64,000 bases of DNA from Diphasiastrum complanatum (GCA_029204225.1 CM055097.1:33726804-33790803), one strand, 5' to 3'. Shown: positions 22,330 through 34,686, counted from the stretch's first letter. The notes: generated by a model from the letters alone, not told the origin. A program made the numbers and translations.

Positions 22330-23085
22330 TGTGTGTTTGTGATGGCTTGTTGATGCATGTGAAGAGCAGGGAGAGCGAGGGAATAGCTGGAAAATTTGTT
22401 GATGCATGTGATGGCTTGTCGATGCATGTGAAGAGCAGGGAGAGCGAGGGAGTAGCTGGAAAATTTGTTGATGCATGTGAAGAGCAGGGAGAGCGAGGGA
22501 TTGTGAAGCTGGAAAATTTGTTAACTAGGCTCAGATCAGAGTGTTGTGTTGATGTAGCTGAGTGATGAATGATCATAGGCTTATTGTTTTGTGATCCTCC
22601 TCTTGGTCGGATTAGTTGAACGGGATCTGACGCGATCCTCCTCTTGGTCGGATTAGTTGAACGAGATCTGATGGTGATCATTCATATGATAGACCAACGA
22701 TGCAGGTCAGATTCGATGATAACGAATTGAATGAGCAGGGAGAGCGTGTAAAATTTGTTGATGCAGAGCAGAGCAGGGAGAGCGTGTGAAGAGCAGGGAG
22801 AGCGAGGGACTATGAAGAGCATCTGTGAAGAGCAGGGAGAGCGAGGATGACTGACCAGCATTTGTGAAGAGCAGAGTAGGGAGAGCATGTGAAGAGCAGG
22901 GAGAGCGAGGGAGTGTGAAGAGCAGGGAGAGCAAGTGAAGAGCAGGGAGAGCGAGGGAGTGTGAAGAGCAGGGAGAGCGTGTGAAGAGCAGGGACAGCGA
23001 GGGAGTGTGAAGAGTAGGGAGAGTGAGTGAAGAGCAGGGAGAGCGAGGGAGTGTGAAGAGCAGGGAGAGCAAGGATGACTGACCT
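22330..23085. repeat. Minisatellite block based on GTGAAGAGCAGGGAGAGC
   Basis: The 18-base core recurs about 15 times or more with spacers of differing length. 22330-22520 holds longer units ending in GCTGGAAAATTTGTTGATGC. 22593-22674 is an unrelated perfect-period 41-bp duplication (CCTCCTCTTGGTCGG). 22740-22888 is irregular, and 22889-23072 is a regular 46-bp array. It is open in several minus-strand frames, producing serine/leucine/proline-rich repeats such as SLSLLFT, which I consider a by-product of the repeat. Confidence 0.93.
22889..23072. repeat. Higher-order tandem array, 4 x 46 bp (26 + 20)
   Basis: Each 46-bp unit is a 26-bp monomer (core plus GAGGGAGT) followed by a 20-bp monomer (core plus two variable bases AA, GT, GA or AA). 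Four units fit exactly into 184 bases with three internal substitutions. Confidence 0.92.
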
Positions 23086-23823
23086 TCGAAGATGACTGAC
23101 TACTTATGGGCTTCATAAAAAGGTAAATGCAAGCTACAACCTGTTTTAATGCTGTTTTCACGCAGGGTGGGAAAGCAAACAGTGTGCCTGTAGGTTTTGT
23201 AATCAGAAAACAATCTGATTCACTGATTTGACCTCAGAATAGATTGTTTTGCAGCCTTCCATCACAACATAACTGTTTGTAGATGTTTTTTCATCCTGGA
23301 CGCTTGCTTTGTCGGATCTACAGATTAAAAAAGCTAAGAAAAAATGTTCTCAATGCAAGAGCAGAAAGATAAGGACTCCTCTTACATTTCATGTCTTTAC
23401 TTACAGGTTTTGGGTCACACTGTATTTCAAACACAACGGGAAGTTGATGATCATGATTAAGATTATTTTCATGTGGCCAGATCATGTCCTTTTCCTCTGG
23501 TGTATTCCACATTATTCTTTGAGAGGGAAAAATACACATCAAACAGTCAAAAAAATGTTGGAAACAATCTTGAATATTAGTAAGGCTTGAAACTGGAAGG
23601 CAAAAACAATTTAGCAAATGACTTCTCATTGGCAGACTAAGAGCAAATCAAATACATATTAAGAAATGATTCCAGTGACAAGATAGAAGAAAGGTAGAAA
23701 AAAGTAGTGACAAATTTCAGACAGAAGCTAAGGAAAACATGATTTTTGAATAAGAATTTTTAAACTAGAATGTATATCAATTTTTAATTGATATGGTTGT
23801 CAATTACTTTGGAATAGACTAAA

Positions 23824-23911
<88 letters not shown>

Positions 23912-24479
23912 TGATCCATGCTTTCTTGTTAGCCACTTGTTATGCTAGTCAAAGCTTTTGTTCTTACTCTATGCTTTGATTTTATTTTCAGTTGCTCGAT
24001 TGTTGTACACATTTGCTTAGGAGCGATTTGTGTGTTGTCATCTTCATTGGACAGGTCACTAGCAAAATACATCATTCAGTGGAGCTGAGAGAGATTTGAG
24101 CACATCATGGGGCTACTAGCTCAGGTAAAATTTTTTGAGCACATCATGGAGCTACTAAAATGTAATTTTTTTTTGAAACTGGCGAGAGAGAAAATGTTCT
24201 GCTCAAAATGTCTCTTCGGTTTTGTGTTTTGGTTGGTAAAACTTTGATAGTCTTAAATAGCATAGAGATAGAGTTTTAAGGTTTTGGGACAAAAACTAGT
24301 ACTATGTGAGATGTATTGGAGAGAGACATAGAGAAAGAGAGAGATGTTCCATAGACTCTTATTAAATTAACCTCCATTCATTAATAATATGTATTTTTTG
24401 TAGTGTATAGTCTTGTTAGCTATACACCATCCAAATGATGTCATTATCAGACATATGGCCTACAACAAGAATGGATGAG
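23086..24479. other. Non-coding stretch with one microsatellite
   Basis: No coding similarity recognised. It contains the (GA)n run at 23828-23907. A reading frame at 23309-23590 has no family resemblance. Confidence 0.6.
23828..23907. repeat. (GA)n microsatellite, about 40 units
   Basis: An uninterrupted GA dinucleotide run of about 80 bases. Confidence 0.97.
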
Positions 24480-24890
24480 ACAGGTTGTTGGCTTGCTGAT
24501 TTTGCCCATCTTTGGGGAGTTCTGTCAAAGTATCATGCCTTGGGCAATCAAGTTGGAAAACATTCAGCCTATATCTTTGCATTTAAGACATAATGATGAA
24601 GTGGTAGTTGTGAATTCCATGTTTAGGCTTAGACATCTTATGGATGAAACTATGATCTAAAATGTCTTAAGAAGATCTTATTGAAAATGCATGCAAGGAA
24701 TTCTCAGCATAGGAAACTAGTCAAGCTTTAGGTTTTATGAATCGCTTCGACGAGTCTCTTGATGATTACTCAAATAAATTTGAGGCAATTGATGAATGCA
24801 TCCCAAGCTAAGTTGCTTTGGAACAACACGTTTTGGAACACAACATTCCAAAACACTGCATTTTGGAACTCAGGAACGTTGTTATAAAAA
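24480..24890 (+). pseudogene. GRAS-domain transcription regulator fragment
   Basis: NDEVVVVNSMFRLRHLMDET (about 24590-24655) matches the GRAS-domain block in which family members read EVLVVNCMFR..LLDETV. A little downstream FMNRFDESLDDYSNKFEAID (about 24740-24800) followed by VALEQHVLE matches the RF.E.L.YYS..FEAID...VEQH block. These lie in the correct order but closer together than in a complete protein and are separated by stops, so this is a decayed copy. GRAS proteins are plant nuclear regulators (for example SCARECROW-like). The part upstream of 24560 is weak. No intact start is visible. Confidence 0.62.
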
Positions 24891-25670
24891 CAATGTAAAC
24901 TTTTTCATAACAGCCCTTGAAGCCCCATATCCAGCCACACTCAGGATAATCAAGTTCAAATTGCTTTGTGCATCCATATTCAGTCTAGAACAATGCTTGG
25001 AAGATACAAATAATGCATGCTCTACTACCTGTTGAGTCAAAAATGGTGGAGCTGACATATCTTCAAAGTGCAAGCCAAGGACTCCAGGATGATGCCCAAA
25101 CATCATGATTCATTAACAAGGAATGAAATGTTTGTACGTATTCCACCCACATATTTTGATATTCAACTCCATAATGCGTGGATGGACTATCTTCTACAAC
25201 ATCGACATGAGAAATCATTGGCCTCACATGCATGAATACGTGTCCCAAAACACTTTTCGAGATTTTTTAAAAGAGTAGACCAACAAGTTGAATTCCTGTC
25301 ACTTCTCGAAAGACAAACTTGGCTATGACAAATGCTAGAGCTAAAGAGCAAAGCTGATTGGCTCTTTTCCATTCATATGCAAGAAATATGAATGTGTAGC
25401 TTATGTAAAAGATTATCTTTTATTGTATCCCTATGACATGTTAGACATTGTCTATTTTTGTCTAACATCGCAGAGAGATACAATAAAAGAAAATTTCTAT
25501 AAGCTTTCACACATTCATACTTAAGGTAGATCATTCAGACAAAGAAGATGATATTCATTGTTAATAGCCTGGAAATACATATGAGAAATAAAGTTTGCTA
25601 GTGGAAGTACATAATGTCACATTATTTCATATGACACTGATGTGCATTACATGATATAATACCATGCAAC
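24891..25670. other. No recognised feature
   Basis: Short minus-strand frames (25063-25372) have no recognisable domain. It may be more of the GRAS pseudogene's surroundings. Confidence 0.5.
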
Positions 25671-28394
25671 TCAAATATGTTGCAAATTTTGCATTGCCGA
25701 TTGTTTTGCCACTATTGGAATTTTTAGGGATTCGATAGAGTCTGGGCTTTTGCTCGCATGCCAACTCCAAAGAACACTTTGACAAGATTCCCATCTACTT
25801 GGGTCTATAGGATTTTTTTGCCATTTTTTTTTCCAACAATTTCTATATTGCTCAAAGAGAGTCTTCCTTCGCTTTGAAATTGGTTCCCACCAATCCACTA
25901 AAACCTTCATGAGGTGCTCATTATTTTTGTCCTTGATTATTGGACTTGCTGCCGAGCCCAACCAAACTGGACATTCTTTTTCATCATATGGTCTTATTAG
26001 TAGGAACATACCAATGTCAACATCCATATGTGGTCGAAACTCTTCTCGTGGTCTTGCATGTCTAGGCCCACAGTAGTGTTCCTCCTCAATATCATCAATG
26101 ATGTTCTCTCCATCACAACTAATCTCGGGTATTAGAGAAGCTTTCCATGATGTTTTTGGCCAAAATCCTTCTTGCAATTGTTGATTGTGTAAATAGGAGA
26201 TTTGCAGTTTTTCTATCACAGCTTCCCAATACTCAATGATAGGTTGTATATTTTTGCAAAATGACGACTCTGGTTTTGATGTTTGTTTCCTTTTTTCCAG
26301 TAGTCAACAAATTTTTTTAAACCTTGCGTTACCAATTCAACATCCTTTATGTGTGATGTTGGGGATAATACCTTTGGCTCACCTTCTGGAAGAATGGCTT
26401 TTCCATCTTGTCCCTTTTTCCACATTGCGATTCCTTCCGTAGGTAGCCATTCCTCATTTGTGGGGTGCATTTTGTAGTGCATGACTGGAAATTCATTGTT
26501 GATGCTAAATCAAAATTGCAATGGTTTACGATGTCCTATCAATTTGCTTGAACCCTCTAGAATGTAGCTATTAACAAAGCTCTTAAAGTCGGGAATTTCA
26601 TGTATGAGATAAGGTATTGGAGTAATTGTGCTTTCACATGTTTGAAAAATGTCTAGCAATTGTGGCAAGGTAAACACATTGCCTCATCTCAAATTCTCTG
26701 ACAAATGTCCAAATAAAGCATCAATGTCCTCATGTGTATGTCCCACCATGAGAAAATTTACTATTATTTCCTCAAAAATACCCTTGGCTACAAGCAAAGA
26801 TAAAAACCTAAATAACCAACGATTTTTATTGTCTTTCCCAAAGTTGTCCATTTGCAAAAATAATTTTTGAGGTAGTGATTTGAATGTGTGGCCAGTAGAT
26901 ATGGATGGATAGAGAGGGGAAGACCTTGATTTAGGATTTGGAGCTGAAATTTCAATGTTATTGATCGTCTTTTGTGAAAGTAATGATGTGAATAAGTTCT
27001 CTCTTGTTTCTAGGTGTAGGTTTTGGAGATCACCCATGCATTTCCCATCGAATAGCTCAAGATCCCTCAAGCATTTTGCCGTGGAACCTATTGTGAAGTT
27101 AGAATCACCTTTCCAAAGTCCAAGCGCAAAATGACCATATCCTTTTGGACCATGTCCATGTGTTAGCATTCTTGTTAAAGAGATAGGCAATGGAAATGCT
27201 TGGGCTGTTGCCTTTGGCTCAGGAAATAATCTTGGTACAAATGTCTTTTTTTGATCCATTTTATCATGAATTATGCACAAGTACTCTTCTGGCATTGTAC
27301 ATGATAGCGCACAGTTGCGATAATACTCACTACGACATTGCCTTTGCAATTTGTTGTGCTCATCCCTCTCTTTCATGTATTGTGCTCTTTCAACTTGAAC
27401 CTTTGTAGACATCAGCTTCATTTTGATTGCTGTACAAAAGTCACATTTGGAAAATCCATTGTTTTTTGCTATCTGCACCTCTTTGGATTCTTTATTCCAC
27501 ATCCTATTAAATGTCGCTTGAGATACTCCTTTTATGCGTGCCATTCTCAAGTTTTGATTTACTTCTTGTAGGACATCCTTTTGTTTGTAAATACTTGGTA
27601 GCATGTATTGTGTTTCTCGTCTTCCCTCAATAGTTGTTCGACTTTTGTTGGGAATTTGATCAACAGTTATTTTTACAAAATGCCATATTGTTTCCTTTGC
27701 TGCAGTGACGTGTTGAGATTCCTTTGAGATGCCTTCATTTCCATGTATGCCTTTCACACAACCTGAAAGCCATGCTCGTTTGTATCGATGAAATGTGGCT
27801 CTTGAAATTCCATAGATTCTATACCATCTTTTTGAGAAACTTCAATGCCGTCATGCATTAGCGTAGTACTACCTCTGGGAGACAATGACATTGCATCCCA
27901 TATGAAGTTGAAAATGGTTGACCCCAATATTCTACAAGTGTCTTTAAAACCACATCACGTCTTGCCAATTGACAACATCTACGATGACAACAGTCAATCA
28001 TGGAAATTTCACAAACGTTCTCGTATGAGCAAATTGATGTGATTTTTGGTTTTTTGATTTTGAAAATATTTTCTCCTCCATATGTGCGTTTTCTTTTTGT
28101 ACCGGTAGGCTGTATTGGTACATATTGATGGTCACATTCTTTATCCGAAGAAAATAAGTCATCAATGTCCAAAATTGGGCAACATTCTTCATCCAAAGAA
28201 AATAGGTCATCAATGTCCAAAATTGGGTAGCTGGTACGTTGTTTAGGTGGCCAATTTGTGGGATGTGAATGATCGAACTCCAAAACTTGGCAATTGGCAT
28301 GTTCTCGAGTTAGGCCATTTGTAGGCTGTGAATAGTTCATTTCCAAAATTGGGTAATTGGTATGCTGTCGAGGAAGGTCATTGACAAAACACAA
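25671..28394 (-). pseudogene. Transposase-like gene of the DUF7869 type, broken
   Basis: The minus-strand pieces read in one consistent order. First is an acidic, repeat-containing N-terminus (28394-28100) and a cysteine cluster CCHRRCCQLARRDVVLKT (about 27960-28000). RWYRIYGISRATFHRYKRAW follows (about 27770-27830). The core at 27757-26684 has CDFCTAIKMKL, LFLQMDNFGKDNKNRWLF and VGHTHEDIDALFGHLSENLR, and a C-terminal region (26690-25671) begins with LPQLLDIFQTCE. The QMDN...KNR and HTHEDID blocks are those of a family I know as DUF7869, found in bryophytes and other eukaryotes, which looks like a DDE-type nuclease; function is unproven. Frame changes near 27860 and 27820, a stop near 26520 and an overlap at 26216-26219 show it is broken, unless small introns explain some. 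N-terminal repeats: PILDIDDLFS appears twice with a 57-base period. Confidence 0.72.
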
Positions 28395-28914
28395 TATTTA
28401 TATTGTTTCAATTGCCCCCACACTTTGTGTCATTACTAAAATTGACACACCACGAAATTATTGAAAGTATCCAATTGTCTATAAAGGTAGAGCACCAATC
28501 ATTCAAAAACCTAGGATTGAATCAACTTTACAGATGTTTAGCATGAAGATAGAGAAACTTTCATTTGTTTAAAATGGCTTTCTACAATGTGTTTAAAGTT
28601 GCATGGACTAGAATCTTACTTGTATTGGGTTTGAGTTGATGTCCTAAGATAGGGTGGCTTTTGTTAGATATGACGAGCATGATACATACTAATGTTTACA
28701 TACTCAGTTCGAACATACTCGGTCTGAATCGGCCGGTTCGATGGTGTGAACTGCTTTTGAATCGGATAGGCCTTGTTCGAACCGTCGAACCATTCAAATT
28801 GGTTATAGGATTTGTGTATTTTTATTGAAATTCTCTTTTAGGACAAATCATGATTCTTAATACATAAACTTAGTAATAGCCCTGTATCAAGCTAAGCTGG
28901 GATTCGAGGATGTC
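28395..28914. other. No gene; GTTCGAAC-rich patch at 28700-28800
   Basis: Non-coding. Between 28700 and 28800 several TTCGAAC / TTCGAT motifs occur, related in sequence to the dyads of the adjoining array. Confidence 0.55.
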
Positions 28915-31895
28915 TATATTACATAAAGCTATGTATGTGATGGAAGAAAATGAATGCCACATAAACATGTCAAATTTCGAACCTGGTTTGAGTCAAGACT
29001 ATCGTAGTTGATGTCACATTTTTTTCTAGTAATACTAGCAAGCTTTAATTGACAACTCGAACCAAGTTCGAGTTAAAGGTAGACTATTTTTGCCAATGAT
29101 TGATGCCAGAAATCTCAAATAGTATTTAAAAGCAACAACACAAGTTCTACTAGGTCTGAGTTTGGGGGAAACTTATACATGGTTGATCACTCAAAACATC
29201 AATTATGTTGAGCCAAGAACTTGTGAATGACACATAAACACTTTAGAACTCGAACCTGGTTCGAGTTTGGAGTAACAGTTTTTCTAGTAATGCTAGCAAG
29301 CTATATTCATAGTTGTAGGTATTCTTAAACCATATCTTGATGATAATGTCTTTCTCCTAAGAGGGTAGTTTTTACACCGAAACTAGATACACATCCCTCC
29401 ACAACTTGAATTAGGGATTGAGTGGAATTACTCAATCATGGTATTCATACATTTTGCTTGATATAATAAATAGTTCCTACCTAATGTGAGGTTTTAATAT
29501 AAATAGTTATTGGACCTTAACGAATAGGATCTGCATGAATGGACTGAAACAAATTAAACAAAGTTAATTTTTTGTAATCTTTTAGTCACGGTGGAGATGG
29601 TAGAAAGTATAAATGTTACATGAACGCTTCACAAGTTGAACCCTATTTGAGTTAGGACTATTTTCACTTGCTGTTACATTTGTTTCTAGAAATTCTAGCA
29701 AATTTAATTCACAACTCGACCCAGGTTCAAATTAAAGGCACGCTATATTTGTCAATGATTGATGTCAAAATCTATACATAGGACTTAAGAGCAGCTACAG
29801 TAGTTGTACTAAATTTGAGCTGGGAAACAATTATGGATGGTGTGATCACTCCAAGCACCAATCATGTTTCAGCCAAGAACTTGTGTATGCCACATTAGTA
29901 CTTTGTAACTCGAACCTGGTTCGAGTTCGAAGTGATTTTTTTTTTGGTAATGCTTTGTTACATTGTTCTCATGGCTTTAGTAGTCTTAAACCGATTACAA
30001 TGTAAGAGGTGTAGTTTTTTACATTGAAACTTGGTCAAGATACATGTTTTTGACATACATCCAATTCTAACATGAAGTAGGAATTGATTTAAAGTACTCA
30101 TTCATGGAATTATACATTGTGTTTGATATAGTGAGAAGTTACCTACCTAATGTGAGATTTCAATATAAATTTTTATGGACCTTAATGAATAAATTCACAC
30201 ACAGACTAAAATAAATAAATAAATGTTCATTTTACATAATCTTTTAGTCATGTTTGTGATAGAAAGATATCTGAAAGCCACATGAACACTCACATCTCGA
30301 GCCTATTTCGAATTAGGAGGAATCAAATTCGCTTGTTCATATCCAGACCAGGAATCTCGAGCGGCTGAACTAGTTAAGCACCTCAAAATATGGGATATAG
30401 TACATTCATTTCCTTCCAATAACATCCTTATTTGATGTTACACTTTTTCTAGTAATACTAGTGTATGTTTTGATTCACAACTCGAACCAGGTTCGAGTTA
30501 AAGGCACACTATTGTATCCAATGTTTAATATAATAAATCTACAAATAGTATTTAAAGTTAGCAGTACAAGTTCAACTAGGATTGAGTTGTAGGACACTAT
30601 TTTGATCACTCCAAAAACCAATTATGTTTGAGCCAAGAACTTCTAGACGTCACGTAGATACTTCAAACTCGATCCTGGTTCGAGTTAGTATTATCATGTT
30701 CAAGCCAAGAACTTCTGGATGTCATGTAGGTACTTCAAACTCGAACTTGGTTCGAGTCAGAAGGATCATGTATGCTAAGAAGATGGATTCACATCTTGAA
30801 AAAGTCTTAAACCATGTCTTATTTTACATTGAACTAGAATCAAGGTATGTAGTTTTGTCATACATTCATTCAAACATGATTTGAACTTCAACTAGGAATT
30901 GAATGTAATTACATATTCATGAATATTGTACATTTTTCTTTATATACTGAAGACTTGATTACCAAATGTGAGGTTTCAATATAACTCCTTATAGGACTTT
31001 AAAGAATAAGATCTCCACTCATTCATGGTGGGGGTGATAGAAAAAGAAATATCGTGAGATTTCAATATAATTTTTTATGGAACTTAAAGAATAAAATCCA
31101 CACACAAACTAAAATCAATAAGAAAATGTTCAATTTACATAATCTTTTAGTCATGTTTGTGATAGAAAGAACTATGAATGCCACATGAACACTCACAACT
31201 CGAGCCTATTTCGAGTTAGGAGGAATCAAATTCTCTTGTTCATTCCTCGATCCAAATCAGGAATCTTGAGCTGCTGAACCAGCTAAGCACCTCAAAATAT
31301 GGGATATAGTAAATTCATTTTCTTCCAATAACCTGAAAATAATATTCTTAGTTGATGTTACATTTTTTTATTAGTAATACTGACATGTTTTGATTCACAA
31401 CTTGAACCAGGTTCGAGTTCAAGGCACACTATTGTATCCAATGTTTGATGTAATAAATCTACAAATAGTTTTTAAAAACAGCAACACAAGATCAACTAGG
31501 TTTGAGTTGGAGGGACACTATTCTAATGGAGCCAAGAACTTCTTGCTGTCACGTAGACACTTCTAGCTCGAACCTGAACTCGAATCAGGTTCAAGTTAGA
31601 AGAACAATTTTTTCCTAGCAATGCTAACAAGATGGATTCACAACTTGAAGAAGTCTTAAACCATCTCTTCATGACAATGCTTTTCTCCTAAGAGGTGTAG
31701 TCTTTTACATTGAACTAGATTCAACTAGGAATTAAATGGAATAACACATTCATGGAAGTTTTATATTTTACTTTATATACTGAAGATCTGATTATCTAAT
31801 GTGAGGTTTTAACATAATTCCTTATGGGACTTTAATGAATAGGATCTCCACAAACAGACTAATCTAAAATATACAAACATTATGTTTTCTAATCT
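28915..31895. repeat. Tandem array of 0.66-0.9 kb units with palindromic dyads
   Basis: Four diverged units: about 28915-29574, 29575-30235, 30236-31137 and 31138-31894. Landmarks in each, in order: TAATCTTTTAGTCA (units 2-4), a first dyad, TAGTAATACTAG, a second dyad beginning CACAACTCGAACC, GAGCCAAGAACTT, a third dyad ending GGTTCGAGTT, TCCTAAGAGG, and TAATGTGAGGTTT. Dyads of the form CTCGAACCAGGTTCGAG lie at 28975, 29054, 29247, 29633, 29713, 29907, 30294, 30479, 30666, 30738, 31197, 31399 and 31567. Unit 3 is longer because of a 72-bp duplication of its third dyad and an extra copy of the GTGAGATTT segment. No coding frame runs through it. Confidence 0.88.
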
Positions 31896-32636
31896 TTTAA
31901 TATATATTGAAACCAAAAGCCTTAAGTGTTTATTCCCAAGTTATGTTATTGTTATTATACAAATATTAAGTTATAAAAAGCATACATTTGAAACAAATCA
32001 AATGATCAATGTCAACTATATATTTCTTCGTTTGACAGTTTATTGATTCACTAAGTAGTACTATCAAGTCTTTCTCAATGATAAGTGCTTTCATTCATGT
32101 TTCTAAATCAGAAATTCTCAAAGGAAAATAAAATAGATTCGACCATAGCAACATCAAGTACTCCAGAATCTCATGAAGCTATGCTGATTGTAGCAAAATT
32201 AAGTACTCCAAAAGTTGATGGAGGTATGTCTTGCTTACCTTCAGATATGGTTTTTGTTGATTGACCTCAACGTGTCACTGTTTTTGCTGCTTCACATCAA
32301 AATGTCACTAGGTTTTGAAGGCTAGTTGCATTCCTTCGCCTTTCTCCCAAACATTGCTATTCTATTTTTTCTACATACCAGCTACTCAAGTTAAGGACAA
32401 CGAACTAGGCAGATCTTTAGTATTAGGCTCTCACTTAGATCCCACAAAAAACAAGCAACTAGTAAGCTGTCTCTCAATGATGCACAATGTTAACGAAAGA
32501 TGCTAGACAAGAATCACTCGATTTGATAAAGATATGTGCCATATTCCAATGAGCACCATGAATGTTCCTAAATATATGCTCACACAGATGAAGCTCCTAG
32601 AGAAACATAATATAAATGAGATCTCGAGAAGAATAC

Positions 32637-32812
32637 ACCATGCAAGTGCTCCTATGTCCAATTATAGGTCTGGGCCCTCATATGATTATTAATTATCTTT
32701 ACAGGCCAAGCCTGGAATGACGAGGCATAACCAATAACCATATACACTGGAGTGACCGGCTGTCCATGTCAGGAATTACTCCGAATCCCACATATTGGAC
32801 ATGGACATAATA
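32637..32812 (-). repeat. Fragment of family-F LTR
   Basis: It matches 61378-61554 (CTCCTATGTCCAATTATAGG, TGACCGGCT, GGACATGGACATAA), the last third of a family-F LTR, in the same orientation. No internal region adjoins it. Confidence 0.85.
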
Positions 32813-33165
32813 GCAAGTCTCAAGGTTTAAACTTAGACCTAAAAATTTATGTAATAGTCAAAATCAAGTTTCCAAAAAGGAGTTGCATTGTATTTTGAGA
32901 CTTGAGATGTCTTGTCCCATAAGCAAATGTGGACAGGGAACTCTACAAGCTTCTATACGAGGAAGCTCATTGTATGTAATTTTTCATTCATAATACAAGA
33001 CAACAAGGCTCTAGCATTTTGGGTCCACACGTGCTCTATTGTTAGTGTTTGGCTATTTCTAGCATAACTTTGTGTTTGATGTCTTGGTTTTTTAGGTTAT
33101 AGCTAACTTAGCCACTAATTTAGCATGTGTGCTTGCTTCTAAGTTTAGCTAGTTAGTGTTGGTTG

Positions 33166-33167
<2 letters not shown>

Positions 33168-33217
<50 letters not shown>
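33168..33217. repeat. (GA)n microsatellite
   Basis: An uninterrupted GA run of about 50 bases. Confidence 0.97.
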
Positions 33218-33222
<5 letters not shown>

Positions 33223-33900
33223 AATGTAGTGAGGGTGTTGGAGTGTTTGGTATGTGCATTGATTTATTCCTTTCACATTGGATGCAAGTAAAAAGTAGAT
33301 TTTGGAACACATTATTTGCATCCAACTTGGCTCTTAAGGATTGAGCCCACTCCTCGTACTACACACGACTGAGAAAGAGGTGGGAAGCCATCTTTTTCTT
33401 GACAACATTGGCATTGTTGTTGGGGAGCCAAATACTTTTGGCTAACATTTTGTGTTGGAAATTAAGTCCACAGTTGTCTCCTTGGTGAATGACTATTTCT
33501 ATTTCAAGATTCTTCCTGCACGTTTATTGATCGTTGATCTAGGGTCAGGTGAAACCAATTTTGATTCTATGTCTGCTCGTCTGATACTTGCAGGAATCAC
33601 AACTTAGACAGCCAAACTATTTGAAAAACGTCTACTCTCCAGCAAAGGGTAACCAATCCTATCATATTTTCATGTTCAAGTGTTAAGTTCAATTATTTGA
33701 AGATCATTGAAGACTTGGCCATCTTCAAGGACTTCCAAGAACTAGGATTTAGAACAAGTCTGCAGAAATAGATTACTTTTTCAACAGTCTATAGAAATGA
33801 ACTATGTTTTTAATAGTATCGGCTTTTTTGCATTTGTCCGAAATGTGGCAGTGTCAGCTTTTTCGCATTTCCCTGAAATGAAACACTTCAGCATAGTTTG

Positions 33901-34686
33901 TGTCAGAAATGGTAAACTCCTGCAACTTTGCTGCAACATGAACACGAAGCGAAGGTCGAACGACAACGATTCGCGAAAGTCAATGTGCCTTGAATCGAAG
34001 GACGAATGATTCGAATCATTCGTGAATTGTAAACATACCTCCAGGACCGCAACCGCAAAGGGACGCAAAACGAAAGGTAACGAAAAAAACGAAAAGAACA
34101 AAAGCAAAATAAGGAAACGAAATAAACGAAGGGGAATATTTCGCACTGCTAGCTGGCAACTCAACGGGCTTGGAGTCATAGACTTCACGCCCAGCTAAAA
34201 TGAGTGGCAACGATGGAGAGTAACTGATTAGTTGATTAGCCTTAACTAGTCTTGTGATTCTGCGTTTAGCTATCTTGTAAACTCCACACAGTGGAGATAT
34301 AAAATATCCTTTCTGGATCATAAAAATATAAGAATATAGATATAATTATTGTAAGAAACAGAGAGAGACGTAGCGAGTAGAGCAGAAAAGAAAAATACTA
34401 GAAACGAAAGAGCTGTGCATGAAAGTCTACCAACGAACAGAACACAACGAAAGAGCAGAGTGTCATTCCTCCAACAAGCGAGACATTGATGATTTCGCTC
34501 AAAAAATTAAACTCCTAATACAGTTGCTCTATGTCGTTTTGTCTTGATTGCTAGAATAGAATGTGTTCTGTGATGTGCAGTTGCGTGTCTAGGTTCCTGT
34601 AAAGCTTCCGCACAAAAGAAAGTTCAAAGACACAAAATTGTTCGCGACAATGAAAACGAAAACAATAAAGAAACAGTTTCGCGACA
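33901..34686 (+). repeat. Left LTR of Copia-G (786 bp)
   Basis: It starts TGTCAGAAATGG and ends GCGACA before the primer site; it matches 37808-38608 throughout. Confidence 0.93.

Larger units (their letters stand above)
31896..33900. other. Mostly unrecognised stretch before Copia-G
   Basis: It contains a family-F LTR fragment (32637-32812) and a (GA)n run (33168-33217). The rest shows no coding similarity. Near the right end, GTCGGCTTTTTTGCA-like motifs occur that recur beyond Copia-G. Confidence 0.55.

Noticed and set aside
22682-23161. Minus-strand frames rich in SLSLLFT / LPALHS repeats (159 and 121 codons)
   Set aside because: They are translations of the minisatellite in two frames at once; periodic DNA gives open frames by chance.
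23309-23590. Possible fungal-type Zn2Cys6 start (CSQCKSRK)
   Set aside because: Only two cysteines are correctly spaced and the rest has no such domain.
28975-31595. CRISPR-like array from regularly repeated dyads
   Set aside because: The intervals are hundreds of bases and the spacers are themselves repeated; this is a plant genome tandem repeat, not CRISPR.
33156-33344. Frame starting with an ERERER run
   Set aside because: It is the (GA)n microsatellite translated.
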